In this document: positions 11,070-23,388 of the stretch, in pieces | How positions within the stretch are numbered: position 1 is the first letter of the stretch | How the letters are laid out: each line of letters begins with the position of its first letter | Source of the DNA: Punica granatum | Lineage: Eukaryota; Streptophyta; Magnoliopsida; Myrtales; Lythraceae | Assembly (NCBI RefSeq): GCF_007655135.1 | Contig: NC_045127.1 | Location: forward strand, 12,037,001 to 12,101,000 | Direction: 5' to 3' | DNA length: 64,000 nucleotides | Made by a program: the position numbers and the translations under genes | Notes under the pieces: model-generated | The model's database searches: none | What the model saw: only the letters and a program-made list of their open reading frames with translations | Told to the model about the DNA's origin: nothing

Positions 11070-11700
11070 CTATGCCACCCCATTTTGTTGAGGGGTACTC
11101 GGACACGTCAATTGCCTCCAGATCTTACACTGACGTAGATAATTCGTGGACTCCTGAGACGTGTACTCTCCTACGTTGTCCGTCTTTAAGCACTTTATCT
11201 TCCTGCCAATCTCGGCCTCGACCTTCTCCTTAAACTCCTTTAATTTTGCTAGAGTCTCCAACTTTTCTTTCATAAAGTAAACTCAGACGTATCTGGAGTA
11301 GTCGTCGATAAAGGTCGCCATGTATCTCATGCCTCCGACAGATGGTTCCTTCACTCGTCCGAACAGTCTTAGTGGATAAGCTCTAATGGCTCCTTTGCTC
11401 TGGCCGGAGACTCCTTGTAGGGCAGTTGATGGGCCTTCCCGTACTGGCACCCTGGACCGACTGTATCTTTACGGACCTCAAGTTGAGGCAATCCCTTCAG
11501 CATCGACTTATTCATCATCACCTTCAGCTTACGATAATTTACGTGATCGAGACGTACATGCCATAAGTCTGCGGTCTCATTCTTTTGTACCTTGTTTATG
11601 TAACTATTCTTGGCTGACATTACGTACCGCCTTCCTTCCATTCGTTGTACCGGAAAAAATTTAGAAGGTAGTCCATATATCTTGACGACTTTTCTGGGCC
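11070..11700 (-). mobile_element. Copia integrase fragment
   Basis: On the minus strand the region reads as the end of the protease spacer and the integrase start. The zinc-binding part shows [12 protein letters not shown] and a C-x2-C-like [13 protein letters not shown]. Next come PLELIH and the first catalytic region FIDDYSRYV at about 11270-11310, then LKTDNVGEY and the conserved TPQQNGVA near 11075. It has a stop after FIDDYSRYV and frame breaks, and no LTR on either side. The protein type matches the copia family whose 5' parts lie at 34.2-36.1 and 55.2-59.0 kb, so all three may be pieces of one family. Confidence 0.75.
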
Positions 11701-12216
11701 AAATTGCAAAAGAAAAAAAACTGATTTTGGAGTTGTCTGGATTGGATTGGAGCAGTCCAATGCACGAAGTAAGTCAAACTAGGGCTGATTGAAACTTAAC
11801 TGTACTCAATCGGACACTTTATAGTCAGTTTCATCGAGCTAACCTCAAAAAAATTTGGCCAATCTTCATGTTCAGAGACTGAGCATGGTCTTGATGACGG
11901 TAGGAACGAGCTCAGCTAACGCCAAGGCCGAGCCTAGGTGTAGGAGTCGATGGGTATTTGACGCGATTGGACCAGTTAGAATTCAAGTACCTAAACTTCG
12001 TCAAGAGATTATATATATATATATATGTATGTATGTATGTATGTATACATATATTATATCTCTTCATTTGGTCTTAGAAAAGTCTTAGAAGAATGATCTT
12101 CGGTAACACAAATATCTAAATACACTAGTAAGGAAAATTTTATTATAAAAATTTATATATGAAAACAATGATTTGTATAAATGTAAAGTTTATATTTATT
12201 TAATATCAATATTATC
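11701..12216. other. Intergenic sequence, nothing identified
   Basis: Apart from a TA then TATG microsatellite at about 12010-12050 I see no coding or repeat structure here. Confidence 0.4.
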
Positions 12217-13097
12217 ACAATGTCACTTTTGTTAATTTTAATGAAATTTGCTCAAGCGCACGGTGTCACGTGTCTCACAACAGTTTACCTTTTATATAAA
12301 AAGTGTATTTTGAATATTTTATTAAAATAAAAAAATAAGAAGCAAAACCCTAATATGGAGGAGTGTAGAGAGTCAAAGAGTCCCTCATCTTAATATTCAC
12401 TTGAAAAATACAAGTTTATGAGAGATTGGATACATATAATTCACTCTGATACCATATTATAATTAAGCTTATACGGGCTTAGTACATATATAGGTTAAAC
12501 TGTGAAGGAAAAGGGAGGAGGGGATCAATGTTAGGAGCCTCGCCCACAGCTCCGCACATACACCAGCCGAAGGAAAAAAGAAGAAGAAGAAGGAATTACA
12601 GCTAGTTTCGCTCAAATGTTTTTATCACCTTATCTTATAGAGGTGAAAAATATATATTAACTATCCCTCAATCTAACATATTAAACATTAGGTGAAAAAT
12701 ATATATTAACTATCCTTCAATCTAACAAACTAACCATTGTCATAGTATTTCGGGAAGATTGCATTTTACGACATGTTATTTGAGTTTTTTCACCATGCAA
12801 TATATATCGTGACATTTTCATTAGATAGCACGATACATTGAAATTTTTGTATGGCACAGCACACCGTCTATGTTTTGTAAAATTCTAGACGGGAAGCTAA
12901 CGATGTACTATGTGATGAAAATGAAATAAAACTGTGCTATCTTGTGAATACATTAAAAAACTGTCATGTCCAGTGTAAAGTTGATTTTGTGCTATCCGAT
13001 GAAAATGAAACAGAATGTACTATTTCGTGAAATTTCGTTAAAAAAATTAAGTTGAATGGTGTAGTTTCCCTTTTATTTTTGTTTAGCTTGCCATGTG
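12217..13097 (+). repeat. Dispersed repeat R1, copy 1, left part
   Basis: It matches 22720-23790 (copy 2) in order: the GCACGGTG-containing start, the AAGCAAAACCCTAA block, GGAGGAGTGTA, CGCCCACAGCTCC, and later GTGCTATC..GATGAAAATGAAA. The last third also matches 45785-45960 (copy 3). The sequence is non-coding and AT-rich. Similarity is interrupted at 13097 and resumes at 17836, which shows a later insertion. The class is unknown. Confidence 0.6.
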
Positions 13098-16000
13098 TGT
13101 GGATTTGAATTTTGTCTCGTCAAGACCCGCATGCATGCGTGCTAATGGCACGGCTTGGGAGTGTTCACTTTCTCGGGGGGACGCATGACGGACACACGTT
13201 AGAAGGAGTTGCCACTACTTGTTTACGACCTGGAGATTGAGAGCCGATGAGTTGCCCGGATCTAGGGGTAATGATACACCTAGTTTGCTGAGGCATATGG
13301 TCTTGCGGAACCAGGAGTTTCGAATTCGGGGGTTCTGTTACGTGCAGGCCTATATCCCGCACGCGTATCGGTACTCTAGTTTGTCTAACGCTTGCCATTT
13401 TTTGTTTATTTATAGCGTTGATTAGGTTTTGCTCATGTCGCTCGTTTTGACACCGTAAATTTGTGGAATTGATCGTTTCGGCTTAAAAGACCGAAAGAGG
13501 AGAAGATCCTAAGGTCAGGGGATCGGTCCACCGTCCTCACATCTCGGTTAACCGGACCGTGATGACCGGTTCACTATGTGGACCAGTTCCGTGACTCGTG
13601 TGGTCTCGCTCGTCTAGGGGACCCGTAAACCGACTCGACCGGTTCCGGCTCTCAGACTCCACGCTTGCCGACTGTGATCGTTACATAAATAAATGTACAA
13701 ATAAATACCTCACAATGTACTCTCAAATAATAATAAATACAAATTACCACAAATAGATACTGGTCGGCTCACGTTCGGCCAAATATTCCGCTTGTACTCG
13801 TCGTGAGTTTTGGAAAGACCGAAACTGAAATTAATGCGACAAGGGTTCATGGGCGCCGGAGGTCGGGTCCGATCGAACCAATGGATTCAAGGAGGGAGAA
13901 AATGGTTCTCAAGATAGTCTTGGGACCAGTCAAGCTCCCAAGTGATTGCCCAACTCCATTTCATGCATCCCGACCCAAGTCGTCCTCCGCTTGGGTCCTA
14001 CTAAGGCCGAAACGGTGACTCGAGACTAGACCCATACTACACTCGGGTCGCGCGCACACAGTGTGTGGTAGCGTTGGACCCCGTGATTGATGGTTAGGGC
14101 GTTGGACCCCGTGTGAACCGTATCCTATGGGTTTAGGCTTGAACCGCCATAAAACAAACAAAAACAGATAAAAAGATAAAAACGGATAAAAACATATAAA
14201 AGCAAATGGACACAAACAAGTTGTGTGTGGATTACTGTGTTTACATGATTATCAAATTATGATCCAGGTTTCTTAACAATCGCATTTCTACCCTAAACAA
14301 ACAAACAAAGCAATTATGGGTGGTGATAAATGGCCATGGGCTGCCCTGAAAGGGCAAGTAGCATTTGGCATTGCTGGAAGAAAGGGCTTGACAGACATAA
14401 TGTTTGTCATCAAGCTCTGAGTGAGTGAGTTTCTTTTAAATTCTTTTGTTTTATGATGCTTCTAGATTAACAGATTATGATAGAAGTGTGTTTTGCTGGA
14501 ATCCTAAAATCCAAGGTTTTGCCTCGCCCATTTTCTTGTTTTTATTGCGTCGATTGTGTATTTAGTCCAATTTTGGTGTTTTGTGACAGATAAATCCGAT
14601 TTAAGCACAAACTTTGGGAAGTGGGGACATAAGACACCACGGGGATGCCCAAAGTCTCTGCACATGTCCCATGAGAGACCAAACAACCTTTCACGGGCCA
14701 TCCTCGCTCGCGCCTCTGGTCCACCTTCTAAGCGCTTGAATCTATGCTAGAATGACAAAAACAATTCCGTCCGGTAAAGAGAGCAATGCAGACGACACCT
14801 GTGCCTGCACAGGCTACCCGTCTTTACCCATGGCACGGATTGTTTAGATCACTCTAACCCTAGGATTATCGGTAAATCATGATCCGATAATCTTGCCCTT
14901 GAGACCAAAATTGATTTGCAAAAATGAGACTACGAGATGCGGACCACCTTGACCAGTAGCCGGAGTTGATCGATCCCTTGGATCCACCAAGATCATATGT
15001 AAACCTCGAGGGAGCCAGATGACCCGTTGGTCTGCCCATAAGTGGTCTAGGAAGAACTCACATATTCCGACTTGAGCCGCCTCAAATCGGGCCCAAACTC
15101 AAGTCAGGACACAGGGATCCTTCCTAGATATCTATGCTACACGGATCACGCTTCTCAATGTTGATATAAAAAAAGTAAGTTTGAAAAATGGCACGATTAT
15201 CGATTCATGATTTATCGACTTGATTACAAATTATTAACCTGGTTCGTATAATTTATTTAGGAGTCAAGTGAATTAATTAACCGAGTGAGTTGCCCCAATT
15301 CACTACGTGTGAAATTTATTAGTTTGAGTGAATTCGCCGAATGCTTTGGTTTGCGAGTTTCGAGTCGTCGAGCCAGCCACTGTTCAATAAGATCTCAATC
15401 CCTAACCGTCTCGAAATTAGATCCGATTTTTAACCGACTTTACTTTATTAATCCGATTGGTGTGAGAATTTGATCAAAGACGCATTTAAACATCCCAAAG
15501 CACAAAAACACGGACATGCAAGATCACATTGATGTTTAGATTGTCGCTTTTAAGCTCGAATGATCGATTAAGCCGGTTTTGGTGCTTTTGGTCGCTTTTA
15601 TCCCTTAAAGCCGAGTGAGCATAAAATTGATTCACGTGAGTTCGTTCTCATTTCAAACAACCAATTTTACGTTTGATTCTTTAAAAGTCAAGTTCGTGGT
15701 AAAGTTGGTTTATATTGCACGTCGCGGTTTTAAAAGTCAAGTTTAATTAACAAACCGGTTAGTGCTAATGTCAATAGAAACACACATTTCATAACATCAT
15801 CATTCCTGCACCCGTTAAATCAAAACTAAATGGAACGCTATGCATGTCACTAGGTTCAAGTGTTGTACCTCTCCCAAGCCATGTCGGGAGGCCACCCGTA
15901 GATCTTCAAGTTCCTCACGAGAGAGGCTCGTTATGTGTTGTCCAACCACATCGAAGCAGCACACAGAGGCAAGTACCAGCTTAATGGTAATGAGCAGCAA

Positions 16001-17835
16001 CACAAGGGAGTTCGGATAACGGCAGCAACCGCCACAATGGCTCGTAGGGAATGTCGAACCTGCAGATAGAAGGAAAAGCCCAGCAAAATAACACGAAAAG
16101 GGACATCATAGCACAGCAGCGGTTAGAAGAAAATAAGGGATAATGAGCAGCAGAACAGCCCCGAGAGGTCGAGGGAGGGGAGCCGGAATGACGATAACAA
16201 CTTCCGCAATTCGAGGAGGAGTGGGGCAGCAACGGCTGAGCTCTTGTGAGCTCAAAAAGAATAGCAACCAGCAGCAGGGAGCTCAGGGAGCTCGAGGAGG
16301 GATAGCAGCTCATCCCATGGAACTCGGGGCTGTCCTGAATGTCGCCTAAACTCGAACACCTGCCACAGAAAAAGGAAAAGGCTGAAGAAGTAGAACAAAA
16401 TCGAGACAAACAGAAGCAAAATGGCACAGACAATCGCTGGAATAGAGGGAGAAAGGGGTCACTTAGCTCGGTGAGGGCCAGGAGGTCTGGACAGCAGCAA
16501 CAAAGGAGACGAATGGCAGCTGGATTCGATCAGGATGTTCGAGGCTGAGCTGAACAACTTGCGAGACGGTTCAGCGAGCTCAAGAAGGGCTGGATGGCAG
16601 CACACCAGCGGCAACAAGCAGTGACAGAGATCCAGGAGTCCGAGGAGAAGCACCACAGCAGCGATTCAGCAACTCAAGGGAGCTCGGGGAGGCAGCTGAA
16701 ACGAAATGGAGAAAAAAAAAAAAAAAAAAAAAGAAGAAGAAGAAGCAGCCGAGACTAGGATAAGAGATTATGCTGGTGATGTAAAGTGATAGAGGGTGGT
16801 CTCTGTGAGCTGATGACCGGGGAGTTGGGATGATGGCAACCGGTTCAGGACAAGGGAAGAAAGGAAGGAAAAGAAGAAGAAAGGAAAAAAATGGGTGGTG
16901 ATTTGTAGGTTGCAGCCGAGAGAAAGCAAGAGAGTGAAGATGATTCAAACTCTTGTTGCCGCTGCTATTTTTTGTTTCTCTTTTTTTTTTTTGGCCGAGA
17001 ATCCCCCAGATAAGAAAGAAGAATGGAAAAGACCGTGATCTCTGATGGCCTGTCTGGGAGCTGCAGCCAGTGAAGATTGAGAAGAAGCAAAGAATCGAAG
17101 TGATGGAGAAGTGATCGTGAATGAGGCCTTGCCGAGGAGTCAGCCGAAGAAGCAGTTTGCAGGGGAGTTGGTCGCCAAAACAAAGGAAGCAGGGCATGGG
17201 GTTCTCTGATGGGATAGGTGCCAGCAACAGAAGAAAAAAGAAAGCAGAAAACATGAAAAGATTGCATGGGGGTCGGCCTACTTGGCCACTTGGGACCGAC
17301 CCCTATGCCACCTATTTTCTTTTTTTCCTTTAAAGCGTCAGTAGTAATTACTCAATTATTTCAAATTTCTCGTCTTTTCAAATGGATATCCAAAAAATAA
17401 TCTGAAAACACCGTTGTGTTCAGAAAAATTCGAGTATTGACATTATGCAAAAAAAATATTTTTCAAGCCCGAGTATTGTCCTGAATTTTGAAAATCGAAA
17501 TTAATGCATGTATGCTAGAAATTCTCGTCTTTTCAACCAGATATTCGAAAAATAATCCGGGACCACCACTGTGTTCAGAAAAATTCAGGGATCGATATTA
17601 AGCAGAAAAATATTTTTCAAACCCGAGTTTTGTTCTGAATTTTGAAAATCGAGTTTGACTCGCGTAAAGCCTGAAAACGTTCCGTAGAGTATTTTTTTAC
17701 TTTTTATTATTTTATTTTATTTTTTTTGAAAATATAAAATTAGAGTTAAATTAAAGAGATGCCACTGAGTTCAAAAAGCAGTAAATGTGCCAATGGTCCT
17801 CGAGTGCTAATGGACCAAAACGGGGTGCCGACACA
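13098..17835 (-). mobile_element. 4.74-kb solo-LTR-like insertion splitting R1
   Basis: The limits come from the repeat it interrupts: R1 similarity stops at 13097 and restarts at 17836. Read on the minus strand the insertion starts TGTGTCGGCACCCCGTTTTG and ends CCACA, the TG...CA form of an LTR. The flanking pentamers ATGTG (13093-13097) and GCGTC (17836-17840) are both one or two changes from ACGTC at the uninterrupted site in copy 3, consistent with a decayed 5-bp target duplication. Inside are a 155-bp tandem duplication (17367-17675), a long GA-rich stretch (16140-17250) and no retrotransposon proteins. Very long LTRs are known in Tat/Ogre gypsy elements, so a solo LTR of that type is the best guess. 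Confidence 0.5.
17367..17675. repeat. Tandem duplication of about 155 bp
   Basis: The block beginning TTCTCGTCTTTTCAA at 17367 is repeated from 17522. Shared landmarks are GTGTTCAGAAAAATTC, ATATTTTTCAA and CTGAATTTTGAAAATCGA. It lies inside the solo-LTR-like insertion. Confidence 0.7.
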
Positions 17836-18190
17836 GCGTCAACATTCCATCCATTTTTTGCGGAAAATAGACAATGTTTTGTGGCGTGTAAAAATTACAA
17901 AATATCGAGCTATATGGTGAAAACAACACGATACATTCTCAAAATATCATATTATACTTTTTCTACTATAGAAGAAGAAGAAGATGGGAATTAATCTTTG
18001 AATCATATTATACTTTTTCTACTATAATTTGTAAATTATCAACCTTTTTTCAATTCAAATGGTGACCTCCATATCAGCTCTTCTGTGATAACAAATAAGT
18101 TTACGAACACGTTATAGGTAATAGTAGAGTTTTTTTCTATTTAAATTTAGTACTTAAAGATTTATATTGAAGTGCTTTTATATAATTTTT
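17836..18190 (+). repeat. Dispersed repeat R1, copy 1, right part
   Basis: It resumes with AACATTCCATCCATTTTTTG, matching 23808 onward and 45961 onward, and continues through CAATGTTTTGTGGC and GGTGACCTCCATA to ATTGAAGTGCTTTT, where similarity to copy 2 ends. Confidence 0.65.
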
Positions 18191-18199
18191 TTCCCGTAT

Positions 18200-18842
18200 A
18201 GAAATAACTAACATCTAGAGACCAAAGTGAATGAATTAGAGGAGGCAATAGCACTGAGAAGGATGGATATTGGATCTAGGACTACGAATGACGTAGGATG
18301 TGCGTTTCTTGAGAGGAGATTTGAGTGACGTGAGGTGCGGTCAGAAAAGCATGTTTCCTTGTTGCAGTATCTTTCTAGTTTCTTATTGTTATGGAGGCCA
18401 ATTTGGTTCATTCACAATCTTTGGCTTTGGCAATAGCTTCTTTGAGCTGGCTTAAATTTATGCACATTTTTTTTAGGAGGGCCCAAGGATCTAGTAGGGA
18501 AAGGAAAATGGAGAGTCACAGGATGTCTTGTCATGAGAATCGAGTTCAATATTTATTAATTCTAGGGAGAAGCGGTATACCACTACATAGAAACTCGTTT
18601 ATTTCTCATATGTCTGGTGACATAATAATTTCCCAGCTTTCCTTGATGAATGTTCGTCTTAATTTGCTGTCGGGACATGCTCGGCCACCTTCTTCTTGGA
18701 GCTATGAAACAGCTTCTGTTAAGGGAAGAGAGAAAGGATTACCAGAGTTAAAAGGATATTATATTACATTCTAATAAAAAAAAAGGATTGGATCAGTATG
18801 ATCATATGATCTTATGATCCTGCAGGAGATCCCGATCCGATC
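18200..18842 (+). repeat. Dispersed repeat R2, copy 1
   Basis: About 600 bp matches 46740-47305 closely, from GGATGTGCGTTTCTTGAGAG to the shared end CCTGCAGGAGATCCCGATC. It contains no gene. In both places R2 lies just after R1, but copy 2 of R1 lacks it, so R2 is a separate unit or a variable tail. Confidence 0.65.
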
Positions 18843-18854
18843 TTAAAAAAGAGA

Positions 18855-21800
18855 TGAAGTGGTTGCATGGGCTCCTCGTTTACCCCATTTGCACCGCCAT
18901 CCATTCCATCTCTTTTCTTTCCTTCTCTTTCTTTCTTTTCTTCTTTGTTTTTTCATTTGTTTCTTCCTTTCCTTCGCTCTGTTTTCGGGCTGGAGAAGAA
19001 TGGAGAAACAGAGCACGAGAGAGAGAGAACAGAGCAAGATCGAAGAAGAAGACTAAGCTTCGGGGAGTAGCTTCAGCTCTATTCTTCTTTCTTTACAAAC
19101 TGAACAGCAGAGAGAAAACTGAAACAGGGAAGCTCAAGTTTGAGAAGAGGAAGTTCATAACCAAGAGCAAAATTCAGTTTTCGACTTGTAAGTTGATCCT
19201 TCCATGACTTAGAGATTCGTATCTACTAAGTGTTAGTGTGGATGATGGCTTGTTTTAAGTCTGTTCAGCTGAGGTTAGAGTTGGATGATAGAAATAGTTT
19301 TTATGCAAGTGGGTACTATGAAATTTGGTAATTTGCCGGCTTGCTCATATCGGAATTGGTTCTCTTATAACTAAATGAAGTATGTTTTGATAGACTGGGG
19401 GAAAACTAGCAAGATTGGTTGATGATTTGGATATTTATACTTAAATATTGTTCTTGATATTAAAGATAAACAAATTGAGCTTAGTCGTGACAAGTTACTA
19501 GAAAAAATCAGTTTAGGGGTGAATGTTTCAGTTTTATAGGGTCAATGGAAGATTGAGTTTGTGTGGTTGGTTGTGATTGACATATGTATGAATTAGTTTA
19601 TTGATAGTCGAGTGCTCTTGGTCAAGGTTCGATACTCGGTTTCTTGGTTTGCCTTTGTAGAATGCCATGAGTTTTCTGGATACAGCTTAGAAGAAATGAC
19701 ATTATTATTCACATGCTTCATTCTGACAACGGTCAGCCAAAATATCCATTTGGGTCTAGAACTTTGCTGCTCAGTGTAAGAACAAATTTTCTTGAGAATG
19801 TGTCTAACTGGGTAATCGTTGTTGCGAATTCAAGGATAATGAACTACTTGAAGTACTAAATTGAGAAATGAGTTGGTTAATTGGCTGGAGTTGGAAGTAA
19901 TAGTTTAGTCAAGATTTTTTTTTTGTAGAAAGCTAGGAAACATTGGAAATGCTCCTATGGAGTTTATTGTCGACGTATCAACTGATTTGCAAATTATTCA
20001 CGTTCATTTGCTTAGACAAATTTTGGGTAGAAAGCCATATAATTGATGATTTGAGAAATACCAAAAGCTAGCTATTGATTTGATATCTTTCGTTCTTTGG
20101 TTGTTTTCATTTTTGTTTTTCATTCAGATAAATATAAGTTCATCCCTTTATGGTATAACTTAATTTAGAGTCAGTAACTTCAAGTTAGATTTCCACCTGT
20201 TTTCTTTTCAAATAATATTGTTGGTTTTGTTGGATTTTCAAGTCTTGGTTACTATTTCAGCTTAGGCAAATTGTAAATTTTAATACAATAGATTATGGAA
20301 TATGGTTGGTTATTTGTTAAAGGACAGTTAGTTACTGCCCTAAGTCATCTTTTATTGGAATAACTTATTCATTACTTATTATAAAAGATTGAAGTTGGTT
20401 CATTCTTGAGATTCTCAAGGGCAAGTAAATACGAAAAAATTCCTTCTTTTGGGGCCAAATGTGACATGTTTTGTTATAAAGAATATGTAAACAGCATGAA
20501 TATGCTTTATAAATTGTTTCCTTGTTATATTTATGATTTATAGGATTTGAAGAGACCAAAAGCAAGCATCCTGAAGGCTCGATTCAGTGGACCATATGTT
20601 GGTTGTTCAATAAGTACTCTATTACATTGTAAAATGATGTATTATAGTTATATAAATTATTTAAGAATAATATTGTGATAGTTAGAGATTAAGAAATGGT
20701 CTTACTAGGTTGTGTGAAAAGATTTGGGAGATATTGCCTTTTATATTTCATTTTGACTTGGGATATGCGGTGTGATTGTGTATAACAAATCTGATGATAG
20801 TGTGATACCATTGTAATGTGATTTAGATTGTGTTTGTGTATACTGATATTGCTTGATTATAGCCATGGGACCGCTAGACCCGGCGGAATAGAAAATTGGA
20901 CCCGAATGGCCACTGAGCCCGGCGGAATAGAAAATGAGGCTTGAACGGCCGCTAGACTTGGTGGAATAGAAAATGGGGCTCGAATGGCTGCTAGACTTGG
21001 CGAAATAGAAAATGGGGCTCGAACGGCTGCTGGACTCGGCGGAATGGAAAAAGGGGCTTGAATGAGATGTGTGGGGTCACGGTACAGTCCTAAATTGTTG
21101 CAAGGAAATGCGACCATGTGGCTCTATTGTTTGACTAGTGTTGTGCATTGTTTGGTCATATTGATTTAGATGAATGTGATGATTGTTGAGCTTGATCTGT
21201 CAAGTGATTGTGTAGTAATTTGCTATGGAACGCTAAATGAATGAATAATTGATGTTTATGTGATATTGGATATTAGAAAAAATATTTGAAGAGTTGTGTA
21301 AATTCATTAGTAGGACTTAAATTTAATTACTATATTGGATGTAATTATTAATATGGCATATCTCTCTCTCTCTATATGTATATACACCGTATATGCGTGC
21401 ATGCGGTGATCTGATAGTTGAATTGAATGTGATTGTATTATTTATTTGAATATTTGGTTGTTTGCAATTAAATATTTATTTAATAATAATTCATTTTGCT
21501 TTGAAATTTAGTACTCACTGAGATATAGTTCACACCCTACATATATTTTTCAGATGAGCTATGAACTAGACTAGCAGCACAAAAGAACTTTTTATGGACA
21601 TCGGGGATCAGCTCGAAAGACTAGGTAAGGATCTTAGTTATTTGATAAGTAATTTTTGTATAGAATGCATTTGAATATGTTATGACATGAAACTTTTGTT
21701 TAGCTGGATTACTGATGTCGGCGAGAAAAAGTAATTTCTTGAGAAGCATTTATACATATTAGAGTTTGCTAGATCAGTTATACGTATTTTGAAGTTTATG

Positions 21801-21886
21801 GGAAGCAGGTCGTTATATGAATAGTTATGTGATAATGGATATCAAGAAATTTAGGGGAAACTCTACTGAAATTTTGGGTCGTGACA
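18855..21886 (+). mobile_element. Approximately 3-kb LTR of a chromovirus-type gypsy element
   Basis: The right end is firm: the sequence ...GTGACA (21886) is followed after four bases by TGGTATCAGAGC (21891-21902), the primer site for initiator tRNA-Met. The left end is inferred from where repeat R2 stops and is the first TG after it. About 3 kb, a pyrimidine-rich start and an internal array of 39-bp units suit the long LTRs of Tekay/Del chromoviruses. The internal region after the primer site runs about 800 bp with no readable gag before R1 copy 2 begins, so this is a 5' stub. Confidence 0.6.
20871..21065. repeat. Minisatellite, five 39-bp units in the LTR
   Basis: Five consecutive units follow the pattern CCGCTAGACcCGGCGGAAT then AGAAAATgGGgCTcGAAcGG, with a few changes each. 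The array is in frame (39 is divisible by 3), so a spurious reading frame crosses it on the minus strand. Confidence 0.85.
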
Positions 21887-21890
21887 ATTT

Positions 21891-21902
21891 TGGTATCAGA
21901 GC
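21891..21902 (+). other. Primer-binding site for initiator tRNA-Met
   Basis: TGGTATCAGAGC is the standard plant retrotransposon primer site, complementary to the 3' end of initiator tRNA-Met. It lies four bases after the LTR end and sets the element's orientation as plus. Confidence 0.85.
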
Positions 21903-22719
21903 ATAGGTTAGGAGATTCCGTAGACTTAAGTTGAGGCTTGATCCCCGAGAAATTTTTTTGATAATTGTGGAGATTTTGATAGGATTTCCTTTGAATTCCA
22001 TGCTTATTAAACGTTTGAGTCGTTTATGTTTTGGATTTGTTAATGAATAAGTATGGGTTATGTGTGTTTGTTAAAAGATACATAAATACAAAATGCAGGT
22101 TATGTGGTTTATTTCGATTATTTGGAAGACTTATTGGAGTAGGAAATTTGGACAATGATCTAAGCAGATGTGGTTGAACTTTAATTGAAATTTCCTTGTT
22201 TGGTTGCAATGTTAGTTATTCGATTAGTTTCGGCCTCATTTGCTTTATTTAATTATGAGAAACTTTTAATATTTTACTGACATATTATTAAGATTTTTCA
22301 GAGGTTGATGTTATTAATTTTTTTGTGTTTGGTTAAAAGAAATAAGCTTGGGACTGATTTTGCTGACTATCAATAATCTAATGGCATATTCCTTTGCTCA
22401 TGAGGTGAAACAAATTTGCTGATATCGAACCTTAGATTTGATGCATGAGTTACTTATTTGATTAATGTCCTAATTATAGTGTTTGGTGTTTGTATATATG
22501 TTTGACCTTGAGTGAGTTGTGGTTCTTTTGAGTGAGAGTTTCATCTGGTTGGGAACTCTTGTTCTTAAACTAGTGTTGTTTGATTTCCGTGATGTGGTGG
22601 GATATTTTGATTGCCCTTGACTGAGGTTGAGATAAGTTCTTGCTGGTATCCTCCTGTATATATTCCGCTTAACTTGTAATATTTAATATTTCAATCATTT
22701 GGGTTGACATTGATTAAAG

Positions 22720-23343
22720 TTTTGTTAATTTTAACGAAATTTACTTAAGTGCACGGTGCCACATGTCTCACAGCGATTTACCTTTTATATAAAAATATAT
22801 TATGAATATTTGAATAAAATAAAAATAAGAAATAAGAAATAAGAAATAAAAAGCAAAACCCTAACACGGAGGAGTGTATAGAGTCAAAAAATCCCTCATC
22901 TTAATATTCATATGAAAGATACAAGTTTATGAGAGATTGGATACACATAACTCACGTATATATCATATAAAATTAAGCTACAGGTTTAGGTCTATTTTCA
23001 ATCTCAAAGTTTACGCTGATGTGATATACAATCCCTTATAAATTTGTAGTTTTATTTTTTATCAATATTTCAAGGGACTTTTTGACTCTCAACAAAGAAG
23101 AAGGGAAGCCGATGGTGGGACCTCACTGCTGGCCACCCCCACCAATCCGGGCCGTGAGCGACTTCTGTGTTCTCAAGTGACTCTCTATGGGCGACGGTGG
23201 CGTCCGATGAGGTTCCAACCACTCAATTTTATTTAAAATATATACATATACATATATGAGGCTCCAACCACTCAATTTTATTTAAAATATATACATATAC
23301 ATATATGAGGCTCCAACCACTCAATTTTACTTAAAATATATAC

Positions 23344-23388
<45 letters not shown>

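Noticed and set aside
15981..17254. Long open frames on the minus strand (150 and 224 codons), rich in Ser, Leu and Phe
   Set aside because: They come from a GA-rich strand of the solo-LTR-like insertion, show no domain, and poly-Phe from a poly-A tract crosses one of them.
18843..19207. Open frames starting near the left end of the long LTR
   Set aside because: Overlapping frames of low complexity (Phe/Leu then Arg/Glu) in an LTR leader; not a gene.
20857..21117. 86-codon frame with repeated PFSIPPSLAAV units
   Set aside because: It is produced by the 39-bp minisatellite on the non-coding strand of the LTR.
23209..23385. CRISPR-like array of 49-bp units
   Set aside because: The units are directly adjacent with no spacers and the genome is a plant; this is a simple tandem repeat.
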